Below, in pieces: positions 18,669 through 27,230 of a stretch of DNA of 64,000 nucleotides. The position numbers were made by a program, and so were the translations under genes. This DNA is from Devosia sp. 66-14 (lineage in GTDB: Bacteria > Pseudomonadota > Alphaproteobacteria > Rhizobiales > Devosiaceae). The stretch spans positions 490,100-554,099 of the forward strand of contig MKVB01000001.1 of assembly GCA_001899085.1 (NCBI GenBank). The letters run 5' to 3'. The notes beneath the pieces are model-generated. The model was not told the origin of the DNA. It was given only the letters and a program-made list of their open reading frames with translations, and searched no databases. Within the stretch, counting starts at the first letter, position 1. Every line of letters begins with the position of its first letter.

Positions 18669-19184
18669 ATGACAGTTCCCGCCCCAGGCAGCCCGGCCCC
18701 CGACTTCGAGCTCATCACCGACAGCTACGAAAAGTTCCGCCTGTCCGATCACCTCGGCCATCCGGTGGTGCTCTACTTCTATCCGCAGGACGATACCGAG
18801 GGCTGTACGCTGGAGAACATCGAGTTCACCGACCAGATGCCCGAATTCAGGCGGCTCGGCGCCGTTGTCGTCGGCATTTCTCCCGATACCGTCGAGAAAC
18901 ACTGTTCCTTCCGCGACAAATACAACCTCGGCGTTGTTCTCGCCGCCGATCCGGAGCGCAAGGCAATCGAAGCCTACGGCATCTGGCAGCTGAAAAAGCT
19001 CTGGGGCGTCGAATATATGGGCGTCAAACGGATGACCGTACTGATCGGCCCGGACGGCAAGGTGGCGGAGGTCTTTCACGCCACGCGCATCAAGGGCCAC
19101 GCCGAAAAGGTGCTGGCCGCGACTCGCGCACTGGTCGAACGGACCGGCACCGCCCCGCCCAAAGCCAGGCGTCCGCGCCGCTGA
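18669..19184 (+). CDS. bcp: Thioredoxin-dependent peroxiredoxin, BCP/PrxQ family
   Basis: The 171-residue protein reduces peroxides. It has FYPQDDTEGCTLENIEFTD with the peroxidatic Cys46; the resolving Cys five residues later, found in many BCP proteins, is replaced by Glu-Phe context, so this looks like a 1-Cys type or one using another partner thiol. No other cysteine occurs in the protein as started here. I place the start at ATG 18669 by family length; an in-frame ATG at 18603 would add 22 residues without similarity. Confidence 0.88.
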   Translation: MTVPAPGSPAPDFELITDSYEKFRLSDHLGHPVVLYFYPQDDTEGCTLENIEFTDQMPEFRRLGAVVVGISPDTVEKHCSFRDKYNLGVVLAADPERKAIEAYGIWQLKKLWGVEYMGVKRMTVLIGPDGKVAEVFHATRIKGHAEKVLAATRALVERTGTAPPKARRPRR

Positions 19185-19268
19185 GGCCCCTGCCGCGCAA
19201 GGCTTTTCGCGTTTGTTAACCCTAACCGTTCATGATCGGGACCAGTCAAGTGGCGTCCCGGAGTTGCG

Positions 19269-20459
19269 GTGGTGCGTGCGAAATCGAGTACGGTTCAGCC
19301 GGTTTCCAGGATGTTTGGTGCGCCGAGGAAGAAGTCGCCTCGCGTCCCCGGTGCAGGCATCCGGCCAGGCTATCTCTACGGCGCCTTTGCTGTGCTGTTC
19401 GGCACCAACGTCCTCACCCTCGTCGCCTTCCTCATGGCGCCTGACATCTCGGCCCTGCTGAATGGCCAGAACGACGTTGTCGTTTCGGCCTACGAAGACC
19501 GTATCGCCCAGCTGCGCGTCGAGGTCGACCGCCTGCACTCCCGCCAGTTTGCCCAGACCGGCGACATCAACCTGCAGCTGCAGGAACTGACCCAGCAGCA
19601 GGAAGTACTGCTCGAGCAGCACCAGTTGGTGAAGCAGCTCGCCCAGAAGGCGGCCGAGCTTGGTATCGAGACTGCCGCGGCGCCCTCGGTCGACGAAGAT
19701 GACGATGTCGCGCCCGTCGCTGCCGTGACCCCGGCAGCCACTGGCAGCGCTGGCGACCTTGCCGAAGTCGGCGCCTCGATGACCCGGATGATGGACGATA
19801 GCCGCATGGCCCTCGCCGCCTTGTCCGTGTCGGCCACCGAATCGACCGACACCATTCTCGATGTGCTCGGCGGCCTGGGCATCAAGCCCAGGATGCCGGA
19901 TGGTCTGTCCGACGCCGTTGGCGGCCCCTACCAGCCGCCGGTCGAGGGGGCGGATGCCAGCGGCATCGTCGATGACGCCAACGACGTCTACCTCGCTTTG
20001 GCGCGCTTCAAGGCCGCGCGCAGCGCCATCGATCTGGCGCCGATACACAAACCGATGGGATCGCTTAACCGGATCAGTTCGACCTTCGGCAACCGCAAGG
20101 ATCCGTTCACCGGCGGCCGTGCCTTTCACGCCGGCCTCGACTTTCCGGCCCCCAAGGGCACCACGGTGCTCAGCGCCGGCTATGGCAAGGTCACCTTCGT
20201 CGGCGAGAAATCCGGCTATGGCAACCTGGTCGAGATCACCCATCTCACCGGCCTCGTGACCCGCTACGGCCACCTGAGCGCTTTCCTCGTCAAGGAAGGC
20301 CAGATCGTCAACACCGGCACCCCGATCGCCAAGGTCGGCTCTACCGGCCGTTCCACCGGCCCGCACCTGCATTTCGAGGTGCGCAGCAAGGACGTGGCGG
20401 TCGACCCCGGCAAGTACCTTGCAGCCGGCAAGCGCCTGGCGCGCTTCCTCGGCGCCTAG
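19269..20459 (+). CDS. M23 (LytM) family metallopeptidase, membrane anchored
   Basis: The 396-residue protein begins at a GTG preceded by GGAG (5 nt); ATG 19311 is an alternative without a good ribosome site. A transmembrane segment (about 34-56) is followed by a coiled coil rich in Gln and Glu (about 70-115), a linker, and a C-terminal LytM domain with FHAGLDFPAPKGT, TRYGHLSAFLVKEGQ and STGRSTGPHLHFEV, so the zinc ligands are intact. It probably cuts, or regulates cutting of, peptidoglycan during division, as in related EnvC/NlpD-like proteins. Confidence 0.92.
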   Translation: MVRAKSSTVQPVSRMFGAPRKKSPRVPGAGIRPGYLYGAFAVLFGTNVLTLVAFLMAPDISALLNGQNDVVVSAYEDRIAQLRVEVDRLHSRQFAQTGDINLQLQELTQQQEVLLEQHQLVKQLAQKAAELGIETAAAPSVDEDDDVAPVAAVTPAATGSAGDLAEVGASMTRMMDDSRMALAALSVSATESTDTILDVLGGLGIKPRMPDGLSDAVGGPYQPPVEGADASGIVDDANDVYLALARFKAARSAIDLAPIHKPMGSLNRISSTFGNRKDPFTGGRAFHAGLDFPAPKGTTVLSAGYGKVTFVGEKSGYGNLVEITHLTGLVTRYGHLSAFLVKEGQIVNTGTPIAKVGSTGRSTGPHLHFEVRSKDVAVDPGKYLAAGKRLARFLGA

Positions 20460-20463
20460 ATAC

Positions 20464-20478
20464 GGGGCTTTCGCCCCC
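20464..20478 (+). terminator. Short GC hairpin after the M23 peptidase gene
   Basis: GGGGC and GCCCC pair across TTTC directly after the stop codon. The stem is short and lacks a T-tract, so it is a weak terminator candidate. Confidence 0.3.
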
Positions 20479-20584
20479 GCCGATTGCAGCGCCGCAACGA
20501 CTTCGGCAAATCAGCCATGCATTCACCCAAGACCAGCTAGTTGCTCTGGTTTTTCGCCGGGGACGGGTTTAGGTTCCCGCCACA

Positions 20585-23500
20585 ATGCTGATGACCTCAG
20601 ACATTCCGACGATGCTGCGGCTGCACCGGGCGATGTTTCTCGCCCGCGAGATCGACCGCGTGGAACAAGACCTGGTCAAGCAGGGCCTTGCGCATTTCCA
20701 TGTTTCTGGCGCCGGCCACGAGTCGACCGCGCTGATCGCCGACTATCTCGGCCAGCAGGATTGGCTGCACCTGCACTATCGTGACAAGGCGCTGCTTCTG
20801 GCGCGGGGCCTGCCGCTGGTCGAATTCTTCCGCAGCCTGCTGGCCACCGGGCCCTCGCACTCTGCCGGCCGACAGATGAGCGCGCATTACTCGGCGCGCG
20901 AGCTGAACGTCGCCTCGATGGTCGGCCCGGTCGGCAACAATGCGTTGCATGCCGTGGGCAACGCCCAGGCGGTCAAGTTTCACCCCGATTCCCCGGTGGT
21001 GATCTGCTGCGTCGGGGACGGCACGACTCAGCAGGGCGAGTTCCTCGAGGCGGTCGGCGAAGCGGTGCGCACCGGTGCACCGGTGGTCTTCGTCATCCAG
21101 AACAATAACTGGGCCATCTCGACCAAGACGCCCGGCCAGACCTTCTTCGACCTGCCCACCGGCCCCGCCGACAGTTTCCTCGGGCTGCCGATCCGCCGCG
21201 TCGATGGCGTCGATCTCGCGGCAACCCGCACCGCGTTCGAATCGGCGGTGACCCATACCCGCGCCACCCGCGGCCCGTCGCTGCTGCTGATGGAACTGGA
21301 GCGGCTGTCCGATCACACCAATGCCGACGACCAGGCGCTCTATCGCGCGGCCGACGAGCTGAAATCCGGCAAGAGCCGCGACCCGCTCGAAGCCATCCGC
21401 CAGTCGCTGCGTGAGTCGCAGATGGGCGACCAGGCGCTTGCGCAGCTGGAAACCAGCCTGATCGCCGAAGTGGCTGCTGCCGTCGTCGAAGCGCGCGGCG
21501 AAGCGGTGCCGCAGACCGCCGGCGAGGCCAAGGCGCCCTACCCGGCCGAGTTCGCCCACGCCAAGGAATATCGCGGCGACGCCAAGGCCCCCAGCCTGAC
21601 TATGCGCGAGGCGCTCAACCGGGTGCTGCGCGACCAGCTTCAGGCCAACCGCGACGTGCATCTGCTCGGCCAGGATATCGAGGATCCCAAAGGCGACGTA
21701 TTCGGCGTCACCAAGGGCCTGTCGACGGCCTTCCCAGGCCGGGTCCGCAACGCCCCCCTGTCGGAGTCGACCATTGTCGGCACCTCGATCGGTCGTGCGC
21801 TGACCGGCCAGCGGCCGGTGGCCTTCATCCAGTTTGCCGATTTCCTGCCGCTCGGCTTCAACCAGATCATCTCCGAGCTCGGCTCGATGTACTGGCGCAC
21901 CGACGGCACCTGGCAGGCGCCGGTGATCCTGATGGTGAGCTGCGGCGGCTACAAGGCCGGCCTCGGGCCGTTCCACGCCCAGACGCTCGAATCGATCCTC
22001 GCCCATGTGCCGGGCATCGATGTGGTGATGCCGTCGAGCGCCGGCGATGCGGCCGGCCTGCTCAACGCCGCCTTCCAGAGCAAGCGGCCCACAGTGTTCC
22101 TCTACCCCAAGAGCGGCCTCAACCTCTCGGATCGCCGCACCTCGGACGACACGGCGAGGCAGTTCGTGGCGCCCGGCAAGGCGCGCACGGTGCGCCAGGG
22201 CAACGATCTGACCCTCGTCACCTGGGGCAATCCGCTGACCCAGTCACTGCTCGCCGCCGAGACGCTGTCCGGCGCCGGTGCGGAGATCGACCTCATCGAC
22301 CTGCGCTCGATCTCGCCCTGGGACGAGGATGCGGTGCTGCGTTCGGTTCGCCGCACCAAGCGCCTGCTGGTCGTGCACGAGGACAATCACACGGCCGGCT
22401 TCGGCGCCGAAGTCATGGCGACGGTCATGGAGCAGGCCGGCCTTCCGGTCAGCGCCAAGCGCGTCACCCGCGACGACATCCACGTGCCGTTCCAGTTCGA
22501 GCGCCAGATCGACACCCTGCCCTCCTACCGCCGCATCATGGAAGCGGCAGCCGCGCTGCTCGAGTTCGATCTCGCGTGGGAGGCGCCCAAGGCTGATGCC
22601 GGCCCCGCCGCCATTACCGCCATCGGCTCCGGCCCGGCCGACGACGAGGTCGAGGTGGTCGAGCTGCTGGTGAAGCCTGGCGACATGATCAGGACCGGCG
22701 ATCTGGTTGCCGTCGTCGAGGCGACCAAGGCCGCCGTCGACGTCCAGGCCACCGTCACCGGCAAGGTGCTGTCGATCCCGGTCGAGCCCAAGCAGAAGAT
22801 CGCCGTCGGCGCGCCGCTGATGTTCGTCGAAGCCGACGCCTCGGTGGCGCGGCAGCAGACCACCGTTACCGCCGAGCGCATCGACAGGGCCATCCTGAAG
22901 CGCCGCAGCGCCCAGCAGGCTGCCCCTGTCGCCATCGGCCGGGCAGACGTTCCGGTTGGTGTGTCCGGCATCGCCGGCGTGACCGGCGCGCGCAAGGTTC
23001 AGAACGCCGACCTCAAGGGCAACTGGCAGACCCGCGATGCCGGCGATATCGTCAAGCTCACCGGCATCGAAAGCCGTCGCTGGGTGCAGCCGGGCGAGAC
23101 GGTGTTCTCGCTTGCTGTGTCGGCCACGCAGAAGCTGCTCGACGAGCAGCAGCTCGAGATCGGCGACATCGACCTGGTGATCGCCGCCACCGGCACGCCC
23201 GATGTGATCACGCCGTCGCTCGCCTGCCGCGTCGCCGATGCCGTAAGCACGGCCGGCCGCGTCAGCCTGCCGGCCTATGACATCAATGCCGCCTGCTCGG
23301 GCTATCTGTACGCCCTCGCGCAGGCTCGCGACTATGTCACCAATCACCCCGCTGCGCGGGTGCTGGTGGTGACATCCGAAGTGCTGTCGCCGCTGCTGGA
23401 CCAGAACGATTTCAACACCGCGGTGCTGTTCGCCGACGCGGCGACCGCGTCGCTGGTGCAGGGCCCGGGCCACGAGCAGCCGACCCTCTTCACCTTCGCC

Positions 23501-23908
23501 CAGCCGACCATCGCCGGCGCCCCGGAATCGGGCGAGCTGCTGAGCGTGCCGCGGGCCGGCGAGGGCTATATCAAGATGAACGGTCGCGAGGTCTTCGCCG
23601 ACGCCGTTCGCGCCATGTCGGCGACGCTGACCTCGGCCTGCGCGGCCGAAGGCATCAGCATGGACGATATCGACCTGATGGTGCCGCACCAGGCCAACCA
23701 GCGCATCATCGACGCCATCGCCCGCCGCTCGGGCCGCCCGGCGCACTCGATCATCCGTAACCTCGGCAACACCAGTTCCTCGACCATCCCGCTGGCGCTG
23801 ATGGACGCGCTGCCGACCCGGAAGCCCGGCGACCGGCTCGGCCTCGTCGCCTTTGGCGGCGGCATCACTTACGCGGCGGCAATCGCGACGGTCGGATCGG
23901 GGCGCTAG
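20585..23908 (+). CDS. Four-domain fusion: 2-oxoacid dehydrogenase E1-alpha, E1-beta, lipoyl domain and KAS III
   Basis: One continuous 1107-residue frame. Residues about 8-330 are an E1-alpha (GRQMSAHYS; thiamine pyrophosphate motif from GDG 144-146 to NNNW 173-176). Residues about 335-660 are an E1-beta (DIEDPKGDVFGVTKGL, GFNQIISELG, LGPFHAQTLE), most like branched-chain oxoacid dehydrogenases. Residues 686-752 are a lipoyl domain with the modifiable lysine in EATKAAVD (Lys715). Residues about 790-1107 are a FabH-like ketosynthase with AACSGYLYA (Cys904), PHQANQR (His1035) and LGNTSSST (Asn1062), so the triad is complete. No E2 acyltransferase or E3 is nearby. I infer that an acyl group made from a 2-oxoacid may pass via the lipoyl arm to the ketosynthase, giving a beta-keto or acyloin-type product. 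Confidence 0.88.
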   Translation: MLMTSDIPTMLRLHRAMFLAREIDRVEQDLVKQGLAHFHVSGAGHESTALIADYLGQQDWLHLHYRDKALLLARGLPLVEFFRSLLATGPSHSAGRQMSAHYSARELNVASMVGPVGNNALHAVGNAQAVKFHPDSPVVICCVGDGTTQQGEFLEAVGEAVRTGAPVVFVIQNNNWAISTKTPGQTFFDLPTGPADSFLGLPIRRVDGVDLAATRTAFESAVTHTRATRGPSLLLMELERLSDHTNADDQALYRAADELKSGKSRDPLEAIRQSLRESQMGDQALAQLETSLIAEVAAAVVEARGEAVPQTAGEAKAPYPAEFAHAKEYRGDAKAPSLTMREALNRVLRDQLQANRDVHLLGQDIEDPKGDVFGVTKGLSTAFPGRVRNAPLSESTIVGTSIGRALTGQRPVAFIQFADFLPLGFNQIISELGSMYWRTDGTWQAPVILMVSCGGYKAGLGPFHAQTLESILAHVPGIDVVMPSSAGDAAGLLNAAFQSKRPTVFLYPKSGLNLSDRRTSDDTARQFVAPGKARTVRQGNDLTLVTWGNPLTQSLLAAETLSGAGAEIDLIDLRSISPWDEDAVLRSVRRTKRLLVVHEDNHTAGFGAEVMATVMEQAGLPVSAKRVTRDDIHVPFQFERQIDTLPSYRRIMEAAAALLEFDLAWEAPKADAGPAAITAIGSGPADDEVEVVELLVKPGDMIRTGDLVAVVEATKAAVDVQATVTGKVLSIPVEPKQKIAVGAPLMFVEADASVARQQTTVTAERIDRAILKRRSAQQAAPVAIGRADVPVGVSGIAGVTGARKVQNADLKGNWQTRDAGDIVKLTGIESRRWVQPGETVFSLAVSATQKLLDEQQLEIGDIDLVIAATGTPDVITPSLACRVADAVSTAGRVSLPAYDINAACSGYLYALAQARDYVTNHPAARVLVVTSEVLSPLLDQNDFNTAVLFADAATASLVQGPGHEQPTLFTFAQPTIAGAPESGELLSVPRAGEGYIKMNGREVFADAVRAMSATLTSACAAEGISMDDIDLMVPHQANQRIIDAIARRSGRPAHSIIRNLGNTSSSTIPLALMDALPTRKPGDRLGLVAFGGGITYAAAIATVGSGR

Positions 23909-24989
23909 CCGGCGGAGACAGCCCCTGCAGCAGGCCGACCAGCTCGGCCTGACGGTGCATGCCGGTCTTTCCGAACACCGCCTGGACCTGATTGCGCACC
24001 GTCGCGGCGCTCGCCCCGGTCGTGGCGGCGATCTGCCCGATGGTCATGCCGCCGCCGAGCGCGCGGGCGATCCGGGTTTCGGCCGGGGTAAGGTCGAACA
24101 ATCCCTGGATGACGGCTATGTCCGGCAGCTCTCGTGGGGTGACCGGGGTCAGCAGCAGCACCGCCGCCGCACCAGTGAACACTTCCCGCGCCGACGCGCG
24201 GATCGGCAGCAGATGGGCCACCAGCGGCACGGTCCCCTCGCTGGCCGGGATTGGAATCGATCGCGCCGGCCCTTGGTGCAGCCCTGCTTCAGCCGCCTCC
24301 AGTGCGGCAACGAGCATCTGGTCGGCGCCGTCATTGGCGAACCCGAGCCGCTGCGGGCGCGACTGCACCACGGCCGGCGTCAAACTCTCGAGCAGGCCAT
24401 TGCTGGCGATCGCCGCGCCGCGTGGCCCGAGCACCGCAGCCGGGATCCCGACCATTTCGAGTGCCGAGACGGTGCCCTCGGCGCGCTCGAAGGCGATCCG
24501 CGCCGACATCAGCGCCGCCCGCGCCAGGTGTGGGCGGAGCCGATCCAGCCGCTCCACCTCTGCCCGCTCCACCGGCCCATCCTCGAGGCGGCGCTCGCCG
24601 TGAAAGATCAGCAGGTCGCCGGTTGGCACCTTGATCCCGGTCGCGACGCCCCAGCCATAGCCGCGCGGCACGAAGAACTCGCGCCGGATCGGGTCGGCTT
24701 CCCACTCCTCGCGGGTGAAGACATCGAGGTCGGTGACGAAGCCCTGATGATCGTAAGCCAGTAGCCGTGCAGTGCGATCGTCGCGGCCGGGATAGCCGGC
24801 TTCGAAATACCCCTTCGACATCTCATGGAGGCTGCCCGATGCGGTCCAGTGCACCGCCTGCTCCCGCACCGCGAACAGCAATCCGCCACTGACTTTGCCC
24901 ACCCGGGCGAGCTCTTCGAGCACATCCGGCCAGAGGTCGGGAATGGCTCCGGCCTCATAGATCCTGTCGATGAGGTCGTCATCCTCCAT
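23865..24989 (-). CDS. LuxR-type transcriptional regulator
   Basis: The 374-residue protein has a C-terminal LuxR/FixJ helix-turn-helix (LTPAETRIARALGGGMTIGQ, then TGASAATVRNQVQAVFGKTG). The N-terminal 290 residues look like a PAS/GAF-type sensor region without a clear ligand motif; there is no phosphoacceptor receiver domain. Its 3' end overlaps the convergent fusion gene by 44 bases, so their transcripts are antisense there. It may regulate that gene, but this is only suggested by position. Confidence 0.88.
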   Translation of the reverse strand: MEDDDLIDRIYEAGAIPDLWPDVLEELARVGKVSGGLLFAVREQAVHWTASGSLHEMSKGYFEAGYPGRDDRTARLLAYDHQGFVTDLDVFTREEWEADPIRREFFVPRGYGWGVATGIKVPTGDLLIFHGERRLEDGPVERAEVERLDRLRPHLARAALMSARIAFERAEGTVSALEMVGIPAAVLGPRGAAIASNGLLESLTPAVVQSRPQRLGFANDGADQMLVAALEAAEAGLHQGPARSIPIPASEGTVPLVAHLLPIRASAREVFTGAAAVLLLTPVTPRELPDIAVIQGLFDLTPAETRIARALGGGMTIGQIAATTGASAATVRNQVQAVFGKTGMHRQAELVGLLQGLSPPASAPIRPSRLPPRK

Positions 24990-25183
24990 GGCAGAGTTTC
25001 CTGCAGGCCGTCGATTTGAGTTACGTAGCTCGGCGCATGCTGCATTAGTTCAAATGCATCATGCGTGCGCAATACGTTACCGGTAACAATATTGCGGCGC
25101 CGAGGTGGCCCTGGGCGCTCGTCTTGAAAATTCGGGTCTTCGGACGGTTGTTGGCCGGTGATTTGCCTCACCGGCCAACTTCG

Positions 25184-26312
25184 TTACTCGGCGTCCGTTA
25201 CCGTGTCGGCATAGCCGGTGACCCGTGCCGCGAGGGACGCTTCCATGAAGTCGTCGAGGTCGCCATCGAGCACGCCGGACGTGTTCGAGGTTTCGTGGCC
25301 GGTCCGCAGGTCCTTGACCATCTGGTAGGGCTGCAGCACGTAGCTGCGGATCTGGTGCCCCCAGCCGACATCCGTCTTGGCGGCGGATTCGGCATTGGCC
25401 GCTTCCTCGCGCTTCTGCAGTTCAACTTCGTACAGCCGCGCCTTCAGCATCGCCATGGCAGTGGCGCGGTTCTTGTGCTGGCTGCGCTCCTGCTGGCAGG
25501 CCACCACGATGCCCGACGGCACGTGGGTGATGCGGATGGCCGAGTCGGTGGTGTTGACGTGCTGCCCACCCGCGCCGGACGAACGATAGGTATCGACCTT
25601 CAGGTCGCTCTCGTTGATCTCGATATTGATGGCGTCGTCGACCACCGGATAGACCCAGGCGCTCGAAAAGCTGGTGTGCCGGCGCGCGGCGCTGTCATAG
25701 GGCGAGATGCGGACCAGCCGGTGCACGCCGCTCTCGGTCTTCAGCCAGCCATAGGCGTTGTGGCCTGAAACCTTGATCGTCGCCGACTTGATCCCGGCTT
25801 CTTCGCCGTCATGGATTTCCATCGTCTCGACCTTGAACTTCCGCCGCTCCGCCCAGCGCGTGTACATGCGCAACAGGATGTTGGCCCAGTCCTGACTCTC
25901 GGTGCCGCCGGCGCCCGAGTGAATCTCGAGATAGCAGTCATTGCCGTCGGCTTCGCCCGACAGCAGCGTCTCGACCTGCGCGGAGCGCGCTTCCTTCAGC
26001 GTCTCCTGCAGCGCCTGCTCGGCTTCCTTGACGACGTCCGCGTCGCCTTCCGCCTCGCCCATCTCGATGAGCTCGGTGTTGTCGCGAACGGAAGCTTCAA
26101 ACGACTTCACCGCCTTGACCTGCACGTCCAGCTCGTCACGCTTCTGCATGATCGGCCGGGCCTTGTCGGGGTCGGCCCAGAAGTCGGGATGCTCGGTGCG
26201 AGCGGTCAGGTCGTCGAGGCGGGCTTCAGCTGTATCCCAGTCAAAGATGCCTCCTCAGCAGGCTTACGACCTGCTCGATTTCAGCGATGACCTTGGTGAT
26301 TTCGGCGCGCAT
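25184..26312 (-). CDS. prfB: Peptide chain release factor 2, with programmed +1 frameshift
   Basis: RF2 releases peptides at UGA and UAA. Reading starts at ATG 26312 (GAGGA upstream), runs 23 codons to an in-frame UGA at 26243-26241, and continues in the +1 frame from 26242 for 352 residues, giving 375 in total. The GGQ catalytic motif is in [17 protein letters not shown]. The codon-recognition tripeptide, SPF in E. coli, reads SPY here ([14 protein letters not shown]). A single-frame annotation would miss the N-terminus and begin wrongly near 26149. Confidence 0.95.
26241..26255 (-). promoter_or_regulatory. prfB: Programmed +1 ribosomal frameshift site of prfB
   Basis: On the coding strand the site reads AGGAGG CAT CTT TGA C. 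A Shine-Dalgarno-like AGGAGG lies three bases before the slippery CUU, followed by the in-frame UGA, with the same spacing as in the E. coli prfB site. Slow UGA decoding when RF2 is scarce lets the ribosome shift +1, so the protein regulates its own synthesis. Confidence 0.93.
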
Positions 26313-26429
26313 TTCAGTCCTCAAATCCGTTGCCGTTCATGTAGTTGAGACGAAGGGCTCAATCAACCCGTTCTTCCCCGCGTCATCGCCCCATGCTAGG
26401 CAGCGAGCTTGTGAGCGAGGGGCCTTGCC

Positions 26430-27203
26430 GTGACGGAACGCATCGAAGGGGTAAGCTTCGTGTCGAGCGGCACACCGGAGGCTGACCGCGCCGCCCAGCT
26501 TTTGCGCGAGCGCTACGGCGATTGCGGCTTCGATGCCGCAACCACTGTGGTCGCCCTCGGCGGTGATGGGCTGATGCTGCAGACGCTGCACCGCAAGATG
26601 GGCGCCAACGTGCCCGTCTACGGCATGAACTTCGGCTCCGTCGGTTTCCTGATGAACGAATTCTCGTCCGATGGTCTGTCGGCGCGGCTGGCCGCCGCCA
26701 AGCCGACCCACATCTATCCGCTCGAAATGCGCGTCCGGCTGGCTGATGGTTCCGAGCACAACGCCTTGGCGCTCAACGAAGTCTCGCTGTTCCGCATGAC
26801 TTACCAGGCGGTCAAGGTCGAGATTCTCGTCGATGGCCAGCCACGCCTCGAGGAGCTGATCTGCGACGGCGTACTGCTTGCGACACCAGCGGGATCGACC
26901 GCCTACAATCTCTCGGCGCACGGCCCGATCCTGCCGATCGACTCGCCGCTCCTCGCCCTGACCCCGATCTCGCCGTTCCGCCCGCGCCGCTGGCGCGGCG
27001 CCATCCTCAACAACCGCGCCGTCGTCACCTTCCGCACACGGGAGGCCGACAAGCGCCCGGTCAGCGCGGTGGCCGACAATGTCGAGTTCCAGCGCGTGAT
27101 CGAGGTGACGGTGCGCGAGAACCGTAGCCAGAAGGTAACGCTTCTGTTCGACCCGGGCACCGGCCTCGATGAGCGCGTGCTGAGCGAACAGTTCCGCTAC
27201 TAG
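26430..27203 (+). CDS. nadK: NAD kinase
   Basis: The 257-residue enzyme phosphorylates NAD to NADP. It has the diagnostic [13 protein letters not shown] motif, [21 protein letters not shown] (the NE/D region) and [17 protein letters not shown]. The start is a GTG preceded by GAGGGG at 8 nt. Length is normal for the short bacterial form. It is divergent from prfB, with 117 bases between them. Confidence 0.95.
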   Translation: MTERIEGVSFVSSGTPEADRAAQLLRERYGDCGFDAATTVVALGGDGLMLQTLHRKMGANVPVYGMNFGSVGFLMNEFSSDGLSARLAAAKPTHIYPLEMRVRLADGSEHNALALNEVSLFRMTYQAVKVEILVDGQPRLEELICDGVLLATPAGSTAYNLSAHGPILPIDSPLLALTPISPFRPRRWRGAILNNRAVVTFRTREADKRPVSAVADNVEFQRVIEVTVRENRSQKVTLLFDPGTGLDERVLSEQFRY

Positions 27204-27230
27204 GGCTGACCCACGGCCGATCCGGCAGCC

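Noticed and set aside
22244-23746. 500-codon minus-strand frame opposite the E1/KAS III fusion
   Set aside because: It is an antisense shadow; the plus-strand frame contains all the conserved domains.
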